In this document: positions 19,986 through 31,433 of the stretch, piece by piece
How the letters are laid out: the number at the start of each line of letters is the position of its first letter
Position numbering within the stretch: position 1 is the first letter of the stretch
Assembly: GCA_965153355.1 (NCBI GenBank)
Contig: OZ231127.1
Coordinates: 41,726,001 to 41,790,000 of the forward strand
Direction: 5' to 3'
Length of the DNA stretch: 64,000 nucleotides
Origin: Flaccisagitta enflata
Taxonomy: Eukaryota; Chaetognatha; Sagittoidea; Aphragmophora
The notes under the pieces: generated by a model
What the model was told of the DNA's origin: nothing
Databases searched by the model: none
What the model saw: the letters and a program-made list of their open reading frames with translations, nothing else
Program-made: the position numbers and the translations under genes

Positions 19986-20110
19986 AACCGCGGGTACGCG
20001 ATTCTAAAACCCACAATGTCAGTCGGTTGGTCCGTCCGTCCGCCTGTTCCCTTTTTCGGGCTTTTGAGGTGCATAATCTTCGCAAGCAGTTTTTTGCAGC
20101 ACTGCCCCTG
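19986..20110 (+). mobile_element. HINE-like fragment
   Basis: Degenerate 5' hairpin (AACCGCGGGTACGCGATTCT) and GTCGGTTGGTCCGTCC tract, then CACTGCCCCTG; the 3' end is lost before a C-rich tract at 20144-20163. Confidence 0.5.
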
Positions 20111-20206
20111 TATATTAAAAAAAAATAACCTCTGCATCACTTCCCCCCTCCCCCCCCCCCCCCGCAACCCCTCAGGCTTTGACAGGTTTTAGAATCACTG
20201 CTTTCT

Positions 20207-20337
20207 AGTCGCGGACACGCAACTCTTAAAGAGGCTTTGTCCGTCCACACGTCCGTCCGTCCATCGGTAATGACCAAGTCAAAAAGTTGCTGCTGCCCAT
20301 CCGTCTGCTGCAGTATTGTGACCCCGCATCACTTGTT
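20207..20337 (+). mobile_element. Short HINE-like element with GTCAC-type tail
   Basis: Starts AGTCGCGGACACGCAACTCT. The body is only about 80 bp, and the tail ends GTGACCCCGCATCACTTGTT. The mixed 5' arms (GTCGCG and CGCAAC) suggest recombination between subfamilies or a point change. Confidence 0.6.
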
Positions 20338-20803
20338 AAAAGTCAGTTTCGATTTCATTTGCTTACCCCAGTCACGTATGTCTGCTCCATGACGAAGAAA
20401 GACGAAATGCAAAGAACAAACTTCGCTGCATTCATGATTGCAAGGATTGCATGGATGATTCTTTCTGAGGAAAAAGTTAATGTGATGATATATTCGGTTA
20501 AGATCGAATCTGTGAATCGTTGATCTGATCCAATCAGTTTTATTTTGTCTAGAATTCCTACAAAAAACTGTCATAATTTGTTTTAGCGGGAAATGAAGGT
20601 TGTCCCCAATGAAGTTTCGTCTGCATTAAATGGATATAAAACGATACAGATAACTCAATTGCCTCATCGAATGCGGGCGAGTTACGTGACGATTGTCGAT
20701 GAGTTTGCATAATTGAAAAAGACTTTCAGGGAAAATCCAGATAGTTGAAAGACATGAATTTCTCAGCTAGGCAGATATCAACGTGGTTTCTATCTACGAT
20801 TCT

Positions 20804-21110
<307 letters not shown>

Positions 21111-21387
21111 CAAAGACAAACAGACAGAGGCGGATAGCCACAAGCTGAATGATTCATAGTTTATCGCGCAGAGAATATTAAGAGACTCATTCATCACTTA
21201 TCAAAAGCAGAATAAATCATATCGTATGATTCATAGATGCAATGTGAAGATAACTAATGGCGGGATCCATTAATCATGTGACAAGAAAAAACATGCTTGA
21301 AGTATAACGGTTTATGTGGTCAAAGATAAGTGGTCAATGGTCACTGCACTGCTCAAAATCTGCTTTGGCAATGCCTTTATAACTGAT

Positions 21388-21795
21388 TCAGACCGCAACG
21401 AGTTCTTTAGGTCTAAAGCGAGACTTAAGTGATCTAGCGAGGACCAAAGCATAATTGCATAAGCAGTCAGTGGACAAAACGACTATGGCGGAACCTGCGA
21501 TGATGTGAGGTTTCGTTTCAAGTAGAGACTGCTTTTGTCGATGTAGTAAATCTATGGAATAGAGAATCTCGTCCAAGAAAGAAAACTTCATTGACTGAGA
21601 AAGCTCAGTATATAGAGATCGCTCGATCGGAGAAATTGAAGATTTGAGTTTTCGTTTGGAGAGCCCGACGAAGCATTTTTTTTGTAAAGTGTGATGGAAA
21701 CAAGTAATACGAGGTTGCAATATTGTCTCGTATACGGGGGGGGGGAGGAGCAGGAGCGTACACCCCCCTCCACACATACTCGCTGAGGAACCCAC
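21388..21795 (-). CDS. Weak candidate exon, function unknown
   Basis: A 135-codon open frame outside recognisable repeats. The downstream part (RITCFHHTLQ ... ERSLYTELSQ ... SLLETKPHII) has balanced composition. There is no clear ATG or acceptor and no recognised domain. It could belong to the upstream part of the ankyrin gene, but nothing links them directly. Confidence 0.22.
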   Translation of the reverse strand: MGSSASMCGGGCTLLLLPPPVYETILQPRITCFHHTLQKKCFVGLSKRKLKSSISPIERSLYTELSQSMKFSFLDEILYSIDLLHRQKQSLLETKPHIIAGSAIVVLSTDCLCNYALVLARSLKSRFRPKELVAV

Positions 21796-21871
21796 ACACG
21801 GAAAGGCACATTTTTACGTGATTTGACTTGAGCATTACTGATCAACGGATGGACAGGCTGAAGATTTTTTT

Positions 21872-22034
21872 AGTCGCGGACTTGCGACTCTAGAACTTGC
21901 TATGTCTGTTGGTCGGTCTGTCGATCGGTCTGTCGGTCTGTGGGTAACCAAAACAAAATCTGAGCATTTTCTTGCTATTCCACTCCTGCCCACCCGTCCG
22001 CAACTGGGGGGATTGTATACGGCCCGGCCTTGTT
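21872..22034 (+). mobile_element. HINE-like element, GTCGCGGAC/GTCCGCAAC
   Basis: AGTCGCGGACTTGCGACTCT at the 5' end, CCCACCCGTCCGCAACTG at the 3' side, and the tail GGCCCGGCCTTGTTT. Confidence 0.65.
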
Positions 22035-22065
22035 TCTCATAAGGACATTAAGACTTACGACTAAG

Positions 22066-22237
22066 CAGCGGCGTAGGACAAGGGACATCAGGGACATCAA
22101 TTGATGTCCCTGCTGTCGGGACACCAAAGTTGTCGGGACACCAAAGAAGAAAAAAAGTAAGGGTAAGGAAGAAAAATAAAAGGAAAAGAAAAAAAGGAAA
22201 TAAAAAAAAAGAAAAAAAAGAAAAAGAGGGTAGAGAG

Positions 22238-22278
<41 letters not shown>

Positions 22279-22782
22279 AAGAGAGAGACAGACAGAGAGA
22301 CAGAGAGAGGGAGAGACACAGACAGACAGAGACAGACAGACAGACAAACAGGAAAAGTAAAAAAAGTAGAAGAAAAATAGATGAAACAAAAGATAAAGAT
22401 GTTAAGAAAATGAGATAGTAAAACCGACAGAAATAAAGCAATCAAAATTCTGTGGTTTTCAAGCTTATGCCATACAGTGTTAGTTTTAGGCAAATAAAGA
22501 GGGATGTAGGGGAGCAAAATAAATAAAAAAATGAAGTGAAGAGAGGTATTTAGGCACAAGCTGTGGCTGAGAGTGAATAAAACCATTTTCTCTTAAACCA
22601 GGCATGGTTAGGCCCCATCCCACTTATTTAAGATCTCAAAGAAAACAAGAGTTTGGTAGTAATTACGATTTTTTACAATTTTCAAGCAAAAACTACATAT
22701 TATTGTCTGTTGGGACACCAGATTTGTCGGACACTAGTTTGGTGGCTGATGTCCCAAGAAATCCAGCTCCCCTACGCCGCTG
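22066..22782. mobile_element. 717-bp hAT-like element, target duplication CGACTAAG
   Basis: CGACTAAG flanks both ends (22058-22065 and 22783-22790). Termini CAGCGGCGTAGG and CCTACGCCGCTG are inverted, followed by diverged GGGACATCA motifs in both arms. The interior has an A-rich stretch, a (GA)n/(GACA)n tract (22245-22350) and no transposase. The 8-bp duplication and CAG...CTG ends fit hAT. Confidence 0.87.
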
Positions 22783-22814
22783 CGACTAAGAGTTAAGGGT
22801 GCCAGGTGAGTGAA

Positions 22815-22866
22815 AGACCGTCTGACAAATGGACAGAGCGAGTTGTAGAGTTGCGTGCACGCGACT
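22815..22866 (-). mobile_element. HINE 5'-end fragment
   Basis: Only the GGACAGAGCGAGTTGTAGAG and GTGCACGCGACTTAAAA portion remains. Confidence 0.5.
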
Positions 22867-23039
22867 TAAAAAAAAAGTGTAACGGATGGATGGACATATG
22901 AGCGGACAAATAAAACCTTCTAAAGAGTCCCGAGTCCGCAACTTAAAACATTGCCATTTATGCCCCTTTGACGCCGTCAATTGACTAAACACGTTGCACG
23001 AACATGGCAAGTTTGCGTGCTTCGCATAGCAAAAAATTT

Positions 23040-23460
23040 GATTTTCTTCTCGTCCCGCTAATCCAATATGGAGTGAAAAAAATCATGAAGATGACCATTT
23101 TCCTTTTCTCAAAATTCCTTCATCTTCCGTTTTTGTTTTGGCCTTAAAGTTTACTCAGATTTCCCAGAATTCAGCAAAATCCTGTGTAGTCTTGTTACAG
23201 AAGGAACAATTGTTAGTTTTAGAAAACCATGATTTTTGTGAAAATAAATCAAAATATCAGAGCATAAGTTACGTAAGAGCTTGTGAAAAAGCAGGTTAAC
23301 AATTCTCTAAAGAGCAGAAGTTTATAAAAGCTAATTCATAGAAGATCAGCATACTTTTTTATCCCACTGCAATTTACAAATTAGGCTCTCAAAAACAATT
23401 TTCTAAAAAACGGAAGATGAACAATTTCTGATAAAAGAAAAATGGTAAGAGTCCTAAAAT
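23040..23460. repeat. Diverged inverted repeat related to the 515-bp MITE
   Basis: CATCTTCCGTTTTT near 23110-23135 faces AAAAAACGGAAGATGA near 23405-23420, as in the element at 280-794, but termini and target duplication are not recognisable. Confidence 0.45.
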
Positions 23461-23924
23461 TGCCCACTCTACATAAGGTAAAGAGGATGAAAGGAAATAA
23501 GCAACTTTTGCTATGTGAAGCACCCAAATGGCAAGTGCGAATTTGCTCAAGCCCAACTTTCACCCAATGAAAAAAGATCAACAAAAGGATAACAACATGC
23601 TCGCGTCAGTCCAAAATCATTGTGTAAGCAGAGTTCCATCAACTAACAGCGAGAACTGCAATAATCAAAACAAAAAAAAAATATGCCGAAAACCGTGCCT
23701 CTAACAACAGTAACAAAATTAGTTGGGAGATAATGGATTGGTGATTGTTTTCTCCTCTCTCTCTCCTATCTTTTTATTTTGAAGTAAAATGATATTTCTT
23801 ATCTCTTTTCTTGCTTTTTTCAGAATGCCAGTTACACGGCTACTAAGGTTACGTGCAGATTTTGCAGATTTGGCCTTAAAGGCTGGAAATTGGGCCTCAA
23901 GGATGGGATTTGGACCTCTTGGCT

Positions 23925-24030
23925 AAATTTTAGCGGGGGGAGGGTTGCAGGAGGAGGAGGAGGTGAAAAATTTTCCATATGTGTGAAAGCATAGGTCATC
24001 AACACCTACGGAGTCGCCGCCCAAGAGCTA
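23925..24030. repeat. Foldback element right-end fragment
   Basis: (GGA)n, CATATGTGTGAAAGCATAGG, and CTACGGAGTCGCCGCCCAA, a decayed terminus without its partner. Confidence 0.55.
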
Positions 24031-24123
24031 TTCAAGTTTTTGGGCAGGGGCAGTTTGGCAAAGACTCCGTTGATACCGGAAATGCAATGTGACATGGACT
24101 GATGAACAGACCAACCAACATAC

Positions 24124-24715
24124 TATCTTAGAAATGTAAAGGTTTCCACCCTTAAGATTAGTTGAAGTTGAAGTTGAATTTGTTGACATCAAAATGAACA
24201 CAACTCGATTGCAAATCCATGAATATCTAATGTTAGCCTCCGTTGACTGAATTACAGCCGCCATCCATCAGAGGAGCAGTTTGCTGAGCTTCCTTAAGTA
24301 CTCAGGAGTGATGGCGTTCCAGACCTTTCTAGGGATTTTCCTGATCTTTTCTTTTGCTACGTTTAAACATGTAGCTCCAAAGAGATCATAAAAAAATTGG
24401 TGACAAAAATGAAGCCCTTAAATTTGCAAGCTGTCTACACAAACAGCATCTATCTTGCTAAATGCGTTTAGAAGTTATTTGAAAAAAAGTGATGCGTTAT
24501 CATTTGAAGATTGTGTAAAAATGGCAAAAAAAATTTGAAACATTTTATTCAAAGTTGAATAATTTTTGAGGGCATTGAGTTAGAGAGATGTGGTTTGCGT
24601 AGATTGCTTGCAAATTTGGAGGGCTTTAATTATCTCACCAATTTTTTGATGATTTGTTGATTCTAGTCTGAGATATACATGTGATCGCGTGGAAACCTTT
24701 TTATTTCTAAGATAA
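24124..24715. mobile_element. Non-autonomous inverted-repeat element, copy 2
   Basis: TATCTTAGAAAT...AAAGGTTTCCAC at the left mirrors GTGGAAACC...ATTTCTAAGATA at the right. The TA at each end may be a Tc1/mariner-type target duplication. Inner arms pair over about 100 bp. Shares nearly its whole length with 3290-3885. Confidence 0.75.
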
Positions 24716-24859
24716 TAGGTACACGTATATCGATCGTTTGATTGAATGGATGATTTACCGTGGTCAAAAACAACCGAGAAATGCGATTTTTAACGGACGA
24801 ACAGATGGCTAGATGGATGGATGTATGGACAGACCCTGCGACCCTGCGAGGATGCATCA

Positions 24860-25050
24860 AACAAGGCCGGATACACGGCTAACCTAGTCGCGTGCGGGTG
24901 GGCCGGGGCAGTGATGAAATTGACCAACCAAGCAGTTGGGCAGGAGCAGTGACCCTAAAACCGCCCGTAAACACTGAAAAAAGTTAAGCGTGACCGACCA
25001 ACGGACCGACCGACGGACAGAGTGTGTTATAGAGTCGCGTGCACGCGACT
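24860..25050 (-). mobile_element. HINE-like element, GTCGCGTGC subfamily
   Basis: Reads as the complement of the 5484-5677 copy: CAAGGCCGGATACACGGCTA, GTCGCGTGCGGGTGGGC, CCGACCGACGG tract, AGAGTCGCGTGCACGCGACT and AAAAA. Confidence 0.78.
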
Positions 25051-25159
25051 AAAAAGTCATTGTCGTACAGAGGGCGTTTTTCCCCGCGGCGTAGTAGGGA
25101 CCGCAAGTTGATCCAATCCACCTTTACTAAGAGACACCCTCGTCTGATCTGGATTGCGC

Positions 25160-25160
<1 letters not shown>

Positions 25161-25231
<71 letters not shown>

Positions 25232-25246
25232 ATGTGTGTGTGTGTG
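25161..25246. repeat. (GT)n microsatellite interrupted by a hAT insertion
   Basis: The GT tract stops at 25246 and resumes at 25975-25992 on the far side of the element at 25247-25974; the two tracts were one. Confidence 0.85.
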
Positions 25247-25871
25247 CAGCGCCGTATGGGAGGCTATGAATTTGGGGGGTCCACCCCCAATTTGTGTCAC
25301 GACAACATCTTTGTGTCCCAACTAACTATGATCTTTTGTCTCTATATGTATAGAAAACAATAATTTTTAGTGCAAAAGAAAGCCTTGTTTTAAAAGAAAG
25401 AAAAGTAAAAGATTTTTTTTAAAAATGAAGACACTTGGTTGTGAGCTCTCTTTTGCTATTGCCATGGGTAGCTTTTTTCCTGCATTTAACAATGTAGGGT
25501 GAACATTGTTCTTTACGACATTTAGGAGTAAACCGAAATCATTGTCCAGCAGACATCTTTGGAAGAAAAGATTTAGATGATACCAGTTTTTCATGATGGA
25601 ATAAATGTGTACAATGAAATAAGGTTCAGAAATGAAGAAACACGCAAAATGATCGGTTTGAGTATTGCCACCAAAACTATGAGAGCCCGTATTTGTGAAT
25701 GGCACAGTGGTGGCAGTCAATTCCACTAATCCCCTTTGTATTGGATTCAAAACAATCCCTCTTTCTCCCCCTCTCCTCGGTCTTTCTCTCTTCCTCTCCT
25801 CTTCCGCTCGGTCTTTCTCTCTCTCTCTCCTCTACCGCTCGGTCTTTCCCTCTCTCTCTCCTCTGCCGCTC

Positions 25872-25911
<40 letters not shown>

Positions 25912-25974
25912 GGGTGTGTGTCCCGACAAGGTGCCGCCATGGCGGCCCTGGCGGCCCCTTGCCATACGGCCCTG
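25247..25974. mobile_element. 728-bp hAT-like element inserted in (GT)n
   Basis: Termini CAGCGCCGTATGG and CCATACGGCCCTG are inverted with one mismatch. TGTGTGTG lies on both sides, consistent with an 8-bp duplication but not provable inside a GT tract. The termini resemble those of the element at 53854-54139. A 127-codon minus-strand frame (25367-25750) contains RGLVELTATT and AKESSQPSVF; it may be a decayed transposase remnant, but I cannot identify it. Confidence 0.72.
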
Positions 25975-26038
25975 TGTGTGTGTGTGTGTGTGTCTATTTA
26001 CTAAGACAAAATATGATGAGTCAGCAGCACATTCTTTT

Positions 26039-26270
26039 AGTTGCGGACACGCAGTTATATAAAAGGCTTTGTCCATCCATCGATCCATTCGTCTATTGGT
26101 CCGTCGGTCCATGATGATCGAGTTAAAAAGTGCGAAAATGCGCATTTTTGATACTGCAGCTGATACTGTCTGTGTGTTGGAGTCTGTGTGTGGTGGGCGA
26201 GGGTGTGTATGAGGGCTACACACCCTTGCCCACCCATCCACAAAGATACTGTGTCCCAACGTCACTTTTT
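26039..26270 (+). mobile_element. HINE-like element, GTTGCGGAC subfamily
   Basis: AGTTGCGGACACGCAGTTAT at the 5' end, the internal motif AAAATGCGCATTTTTGATAC, a GTGTGTG-rich middle, and a decayed 3' arm and tail (CCATCCACAAAG, CCCAACGTCACTTTTT). Confidence 0.65.
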
Positions 26271-26423
26271 AGTTTTTTATATTGTTAATTGTTAGTATGT
26301 AAAGTTGCCCTAATAATTACTAACAGGGCCGGATTCACGGCAAATGGGCAAATAGCTTAATATGCAATAGGCAAATAGATGAGCGGGAGGGGGGATGCTG
26401 AATTGCCTATTTTCACTCTTATT

Positions 26424-26540
26424 AGTTGCGGACAAGCAACTGTATAAGAGGCTTTGTCCGTTGGTCTGTTGGTCCGTCAGTCCGTCGGTCCGTGATGATC
26501 GAGGTTGAATAGTGTCAAAACGCGCATTTTTGATGTAGGC
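26424..26540 (+). mobile_element. HINE-like element, 3' truncated
   Basis: AGTTGCGGACAAGCAACTGT, a GTCGGTCC tract, and AAAACGCGCATTTTTGATG; no 3' arm or tail. Confidence 0.6.
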
Positions 26541-26559
26541 AAATGTCAAGAAACGGCAA

Positions 26560-28030
26560 GTTGGCAGGGTTAGAATTAGCCATTATCTCAATGATTCAAA
26601 TTCAACAAAACTATACATCCCTGTATAGCTGATGAAGTCTCATTTACGAATCCATAGATGAATTTCGTTAACTGAGCTCATTCTTTATGCAAATTAAGAT
26701 TAACTAGACGTATTTTGTACACAAATTATACAAAAAAAAAAATGCTTATGGTAGTGATAAAATCAATATGACAATATTTTTTTTCAAATTATGTTTAAAC
26801 GCAATAGTCGAAGGAAGTTTCAGTATAAAAAATCGAAATTTCACGAATTTTCGGAAAATCTCTATAAGCACCAATTTTGGTTGGTTGGGCAGTGTAGTAA
26901 AACTTTTTTCTGCTAAGTTCTTCTTAATACCATTGATGTAGATCCTCTTCAAGAGCTTTCATGCAAAATTTCAGCCAAATCGGAAAAGGCATTCAAAAGT
27001 TATGCGACTTTTTCATTTTTTTTGTCTGGTAGGCTGGTTGGTCTGGTAGCACTGCTCGACATTCTTTAGGTCGCATCAGGAATTTAGGCAGAGATATAGT
27101 CCAGATACCAACCACGCAAAAATTTCATTAAGGCTACTCAAATAGTTCCAGAGATATGCGAATTTGAATTTTGAGAAATTTCACCACATTAAGAAACAAA
27201 AGCATAACGCAATTGTGTGTGAAGCGCTGTGTGGAAACAAAGAATTAACTAAACGATCATTAGGCAGGCGTATCAATTCTGTTCACACTTGAGGACCAAC
27301 AAAATGTAAAATTTCATTATGGCCTAACGCTTGGGAGTCAAGATTTCAAATCATCAGGGTAGAATCAGAATTTAAAGCTCTTTCACATGGTGTTCTCAGT
27401 TTTCGTGTGAATTATTCTGTCACTTTAACACAATAGTGGCATATCTAAAGCGTTAGGTGGCGTTAGGAAGAAGTTTGGGGGTGTCTTGCTTTGATTGATG
27501 CGCTTCAGAAAATGCTATTTCTCTGCTTAGGATCAACCCAATAACATGAAAATAGAAGGGAATGTCCTTCAAGTAGTTGTGCATCGATTGGAAAAAGAAA
27601 AAATGCTTAATGTTTAAGACCAAGGAGGTTTTAAAAAATAAGTATCATGATAGTCAGCATTAAGAGAAAAAAAGCAAAAAAATCGAGAAGGGGTAAATTT
27701 GAGTTATATACCATTTTTTTTGGTAACTCATTGTTTAAATAATAGTTAGAATTTTTTTTGTGTATCCTGTGGGATTGATAATGGTCGGGGAACACTCATA
27801 ATTTCATATGACAAGACATTTTTTGATTGGTTTTGCTTGCTTTTTTCTTCTGGAGACAGAATGGAGACATACCAAAAATAGCCCTTTGATTGAATTTTTG
27901 GACCCCCTAGGGGTAGGAAAGGTCACAAAAAAAGGTTTGAAATTGTGCACTGGGTGGTTATGAATGTATTTGAACCGTTTAAATCATTTACAATGATGTA
28001 ACTGAAGCTTGAGCTAACATAGATTGGCAG
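26560..28030. other. AT-rich sequence without supported features
   Basis: No coding frame, terminal repeat pair or array that I can defend. Composition resembles the interiors of the non-autonomous elements elsewhere in the window. Confidence 0.4.
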
Positions 28031-28079
28031 AAAGTCGGGCCCTCAAGCATGCTGTGGAACCGTGACATTTGCCTGTAGC

Positions 28080-28164
28080 AATTGTGATTGTCTGTGTTTG
28101 AGTGTGTGTGGGGTAGGCGAGTGTGTGGATGGGGGTAACATATTGTGACCCCGCGTCACTTGTT
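28080..28164 (+). mobile_element. HINE 3'-end fragment
   Basis: GTGTGTGG-rich stretch then ATTGTGACCCCGCGTCACTT and GTTG. Confidence 0.55.
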
Positions 28165-28243
28165 GACTCAAGTAATACTGACCAAAGGACAAAGAGACAC
28201 AGCTTTTTATATCAAGTCGCCAGTTTACAAGTAAAACATTTTT

Positions 28244-28364
28244 AGTCGCGGACACGCGACTCTAGAACTTGCCGTGTCAGTCGGTAAATAACATTTCTAG
28301 ATTCCGAGCGGTTTTTTGCAATACTGCTCCTGTCCAACCGTCCGCGACTGGATTGCCGTGCGAA
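28244..28364 (+). mobile_element. HINE-like element, GTCGCGGAC/GTCCGCGAC subfamily
   Basis: 5' hairpin AGTCGCGGACACGCGACT after TTTTT; 3' arm CCGTCCGCGACTGG. The arms GTCGCGGAC and GTCCGCGAC are perfect complements and differ from the GTCGCGTGC subfamily at matching positions. The tail is truncated. Confidence 0.68.
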
Positions 28365-28414
28365 TAAGGGGTGCACATCTTTTCCGAGCGAACATTGTTT
28401 TTGGGTTTGGGCGC

Positions 28415-28445
<31 letters not shown>

Positions 28446-28567
28446 CTCTCTGTCGTCGTCATTGTCTTCCAAGTGACCTCCATAGTCCATACTGTTATGT
28501 TCCGTGAAGCCGCCATAGGATATTTTCAGGTTGGAATGGACCGATAATACACCACTGATTGATAGCT

Positions 28568-28570
<3 letters not shown>

Positions 28571-28622
<52 letters not shown>
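28571..28622. repeat. (GA)n microsatellite
   Basis: About 52 bp of GA; a poly-T run of about 30 bases lies upstream at 28412-28442. Confidence 0.95.
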
Positions 28623-28624
<2 letters not shown>

Positions 28625-28820
28625 CAGACATTTTGAGGACGCATCATCGATGCTCGGTGGGGAAATGACGATTGACATCGATGGACATTATTGACTTACA
28701 GTGCAACTAGATCAACACACAAGGAAAGAAAGGAGCAGATTGTGCAACCATGTTTCCCGTAATAGCTCTATTAATAAACCTGAAATGATTGGAATCAAGT
28801 CGCCAGTTTACAAGCTTTTT

Positions 28821-30424
28821 AGTTGTGGACATGGAAATCTATAAGAGGTTTTGTCCATCCGTCCATCTGTCCATTCGTCGGTCCGTTGGTCTGTCAGTCC
28901 GTTGGTCCATCGGTACGAGTCAAAAAGTCGGAAAATGAGCATTAGGGCCAACGGTTTTTGCATCAAATCAATTGAACACCCCAGCCTGCAGCTTTTTTAA
29001 ACAGACTATGTCTATACTGTTGAAAACTACTTGCTATATGACTTTTCTCCGTGATTTAGAGGTGCCAGATTTGATATTTTGATCATAACTTGATAGTGGT
29101 TATGGTAAAAATGTCAAATTTAGGTCATTTTGACCGCCAAATTGGGCCACTTAGCCTTAGAAATCAAACCTAAAATCCATGAGATTATAAAACTAGAGCT
29201 CAAGATCTCACTAGTGGTGCAATCTGCATGTTTCTATCATTTTTCATTTAGATTTGAGAGCATTTCAAAGATGAAAGGGTTTGAAGGGAAAATTGTGTCT
29301 TTAATTTCAGTTGCAATTTTGACAATTTTCACAAATTTCAATATTTTGCAGCTTTGGATAGACCAATCTGCATAAAATTGGTGATCAAATTGAAGAGTTT
29401 TTCCTGTTTTAGCTGATGGTAAAAAAATTTTTGATCAATATTTCCCCCCCAAAAATTTTAGAGACTGTAGAAGCAGGTGCAAAAAAATCGATTTTTTTGC
29501 AAATTGGTCAATTTTGGATGAAAAATTAGGCCACTTCCAATTCATAAAAAGACTTAAAATCCATGAACAAAATAAAGTACTGCTCAGGAGCTAACCAGTG
29601 GTGCAATCGGTGTGTCAATATGTTTTTGCATTTAGATTTTATAGAACTTCAAAGATTAAAATACCCAAAAATTATCACTTTGACATATCCTTAATCTTTG
29701 AGTTCTCTCAAATCTAAATGCAAGAAGCCTATCTTGACACACCGATACACCAGTGGCTACAAACAAGTCTTTATTTAAGTCTTTATTAATGAAGTAATAA
29801 TTCTTCATCAAATTGACTAGTCAGTTTTACCTGCTCTACGATCTACTTTTTAAAGAATATCGATTAAAATTTTTCACCATCAGCTAGAGGCAGAAAAATA
29901 TTCGGTGATCGCCAATTTTGCTACGAATTAATCATCAAATCGCGAATAATGAAATTTTGTAAAAATATTGTGCGGCACAGTGACCGTAATTTTTGCCGGC
30001 CAGCAAATCTTGAAATATATCAATCTAAGCCAAAAATGATGACTTGCGGATACACCACTGTGCGGTCTGGCTATGGTCTCATGGATTTTAGGTGATTTAT
30101 AGTGGTGTGGTGACGGCCAAATGACCTAAGAATTTGACATTTTTACCTGGCCATAATCAGGATTATGATCAAAATATCAATCACCCAACCTCTAAATCTG
30201 GAAAAATCATATAACAATGTTTTCAACAATATAGACATAGTGTGTTTAAAAAAGCTGCAGGCTGGGGTGTTCAATAAATTTGATGCAAAAACCGTTGGCC
30301 CTAATGAGCATTTTGTGTACTTTTGGCATATGTTTGTGTATTTGTGGGGAATTGGGGTGTGGCTGGGACTAGACGCCCCTGCCCACCCGTCCGCAACGAT
30401 ATTGTAACCCCGAATAATTTGTTG
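28821..30424 (+). mobile_element. HINE-like element split by a hAT insertion
   Basis: The 5' half (28821-28942) has AGTTGTGGAC and the GTCC/GTTG tract. The 3' half (30304-30424) has the GTGTATTTGTGG stretch, CCCGTCCGCAACG and an ATTGTAACCCCG tail. The halves rejoin at the ATGAGCAT duplication, giving the motif AAAATGAGCATTTTG, matching the uninterrupted AAAATGCGCATTTTTG of copy 26039. A further HINE 3' fragment (30427-30521) follows directly. Confidence 0.8.
28943..30303. mobile_element. 1361-bp hAT-like palindromic element, duplication ATGAGCAT
   Basis: ATGAGCAT flanks both ends (28935-28942, 30304-30311). The termini TAGGGCCAACGGTTTTTGCA and its exact complement open inverted arms that stay recognisable for over 200 bp (for example AAGCTGCAGGCTGGGGTGTT, and GACATTTTTACC with its partner GGTAAAAATGTC). 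TAGGG ends and an 8-bp duplication fit hAT. No transposase frame. Confidence 0.9.
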
Positions 30425-30594
30425 CCCAGAGTCTGTGTCGTGAGGGAGTTGGGTGGGGCTTAGGGTGTGAATGGGGGCTGCCCACCCATTCGCAACTTTA
30501 TTGTGACCCCGCGTCACTTGTTTTTTTTTTTCATTATTTCATGAATTCCATTATTGTAATATATTACTCCTATTTCTTTATTTCATTCCTTTTT

Positions 30595-30887
30595 AGATGC
30601 GTCAGTCAGGAACGCATCTCTCTATAAAGATCTGTCCGTCCGTCCGTCCGTCATCCGTCCGTCCGTTATGTCCGTTACAAGTGCAAAAACCGCACGTTCT
30701 TGATTGTTTTGGCCACTGCTGGATCCTATACTGAAACAAATGATCAACCAACATGTTTTGACAGCCTTCTTTACCACTAAGTCGTTTCACCCGTCTGTTC
30801 GTCCATCTCTCTCTCCATATATGTCATATGATCCATACACGCAGAGACACGGCCCGGACGCATCTTTGCCCGGTCGGGCTTGTTTTT
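30595..30887 (+). mobile_element. HINE-like element, GATGCGTC/GACGCATC subfamily
   Basis: After TTTTT the 5' hairpin is GATGCGT, loop, ACGCATC. A (GTCC)n tract follows, and the 3' arm is GGACGCATC. The tail hairpin is GCCCGGTCGGGC followed by TTGTTTTT. All three paired segments differ from other subfamilies yet still pair. Confidence 0.72.
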
Positions 30888-31130
30888 CTTTTTTTTTGTC
30901 TCTTCATTTCTTTCTTTTTTTCTTTCTTTCTTTCTTTCTTTCTTTCTTTATTTCTTTCTTTCTTTCTTTCATTCTCTTTTCCTCTCTTTCCTTCTTTTTC
31001 CTTCTTCCTTCTATCTATCTTCTTTCTTTCTCTTTGTTCTCTTTCCTCTCTTTTCCTCTCTTTTTCTTTTCTTTCCTTCTCTCTTTCTTTCGTTTTTTTC
31101 GTTCTTTTTTTCTTTTTTTCTTTCTTTTTT

Positions 31131-31202
<72 letters not shown>

Positions 31203-31432
31203 TCGTTCTTCCTTTCTTTCTTTCTTTCTTCTTTCCTTCTTTCTTGTCCTTCCTTCCTTCCTTCCTTCCTTCTTCCTTCCTTTTTTTTGTCCTTCTTTTC
31301 TGTTGCTCTTCTTTCTTTCCTTCTTCTTTCTCTCCTTCTTCTTTCTTTCTTCTTCTTTCTTTCTTCTTTTTCTCTTTCTTTCTTTCTTTCTCTTTCTTTC
31401 TTTTTCTTTCTTCTTTCTTTCTTTCTCTTTAA
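30888..31432. repeat. 545-bp pyrimidine tract, mostly (TTTC)n
   Basis: Plus strand is nearly pure T/C with TTTC, TTCC and CTTCTT units. It starts at the tail of the HINE at 30595-30887 and ends in CTTTAAAG. Confidence 0.95.
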
Positions 31433-31433
31433 A

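Noticed and set aside
26330-26560. hAT-like left end CAGGGCCGGATTCACGG
   Set aside because: I could not find a matching right terminus or an 8-bp duplication.
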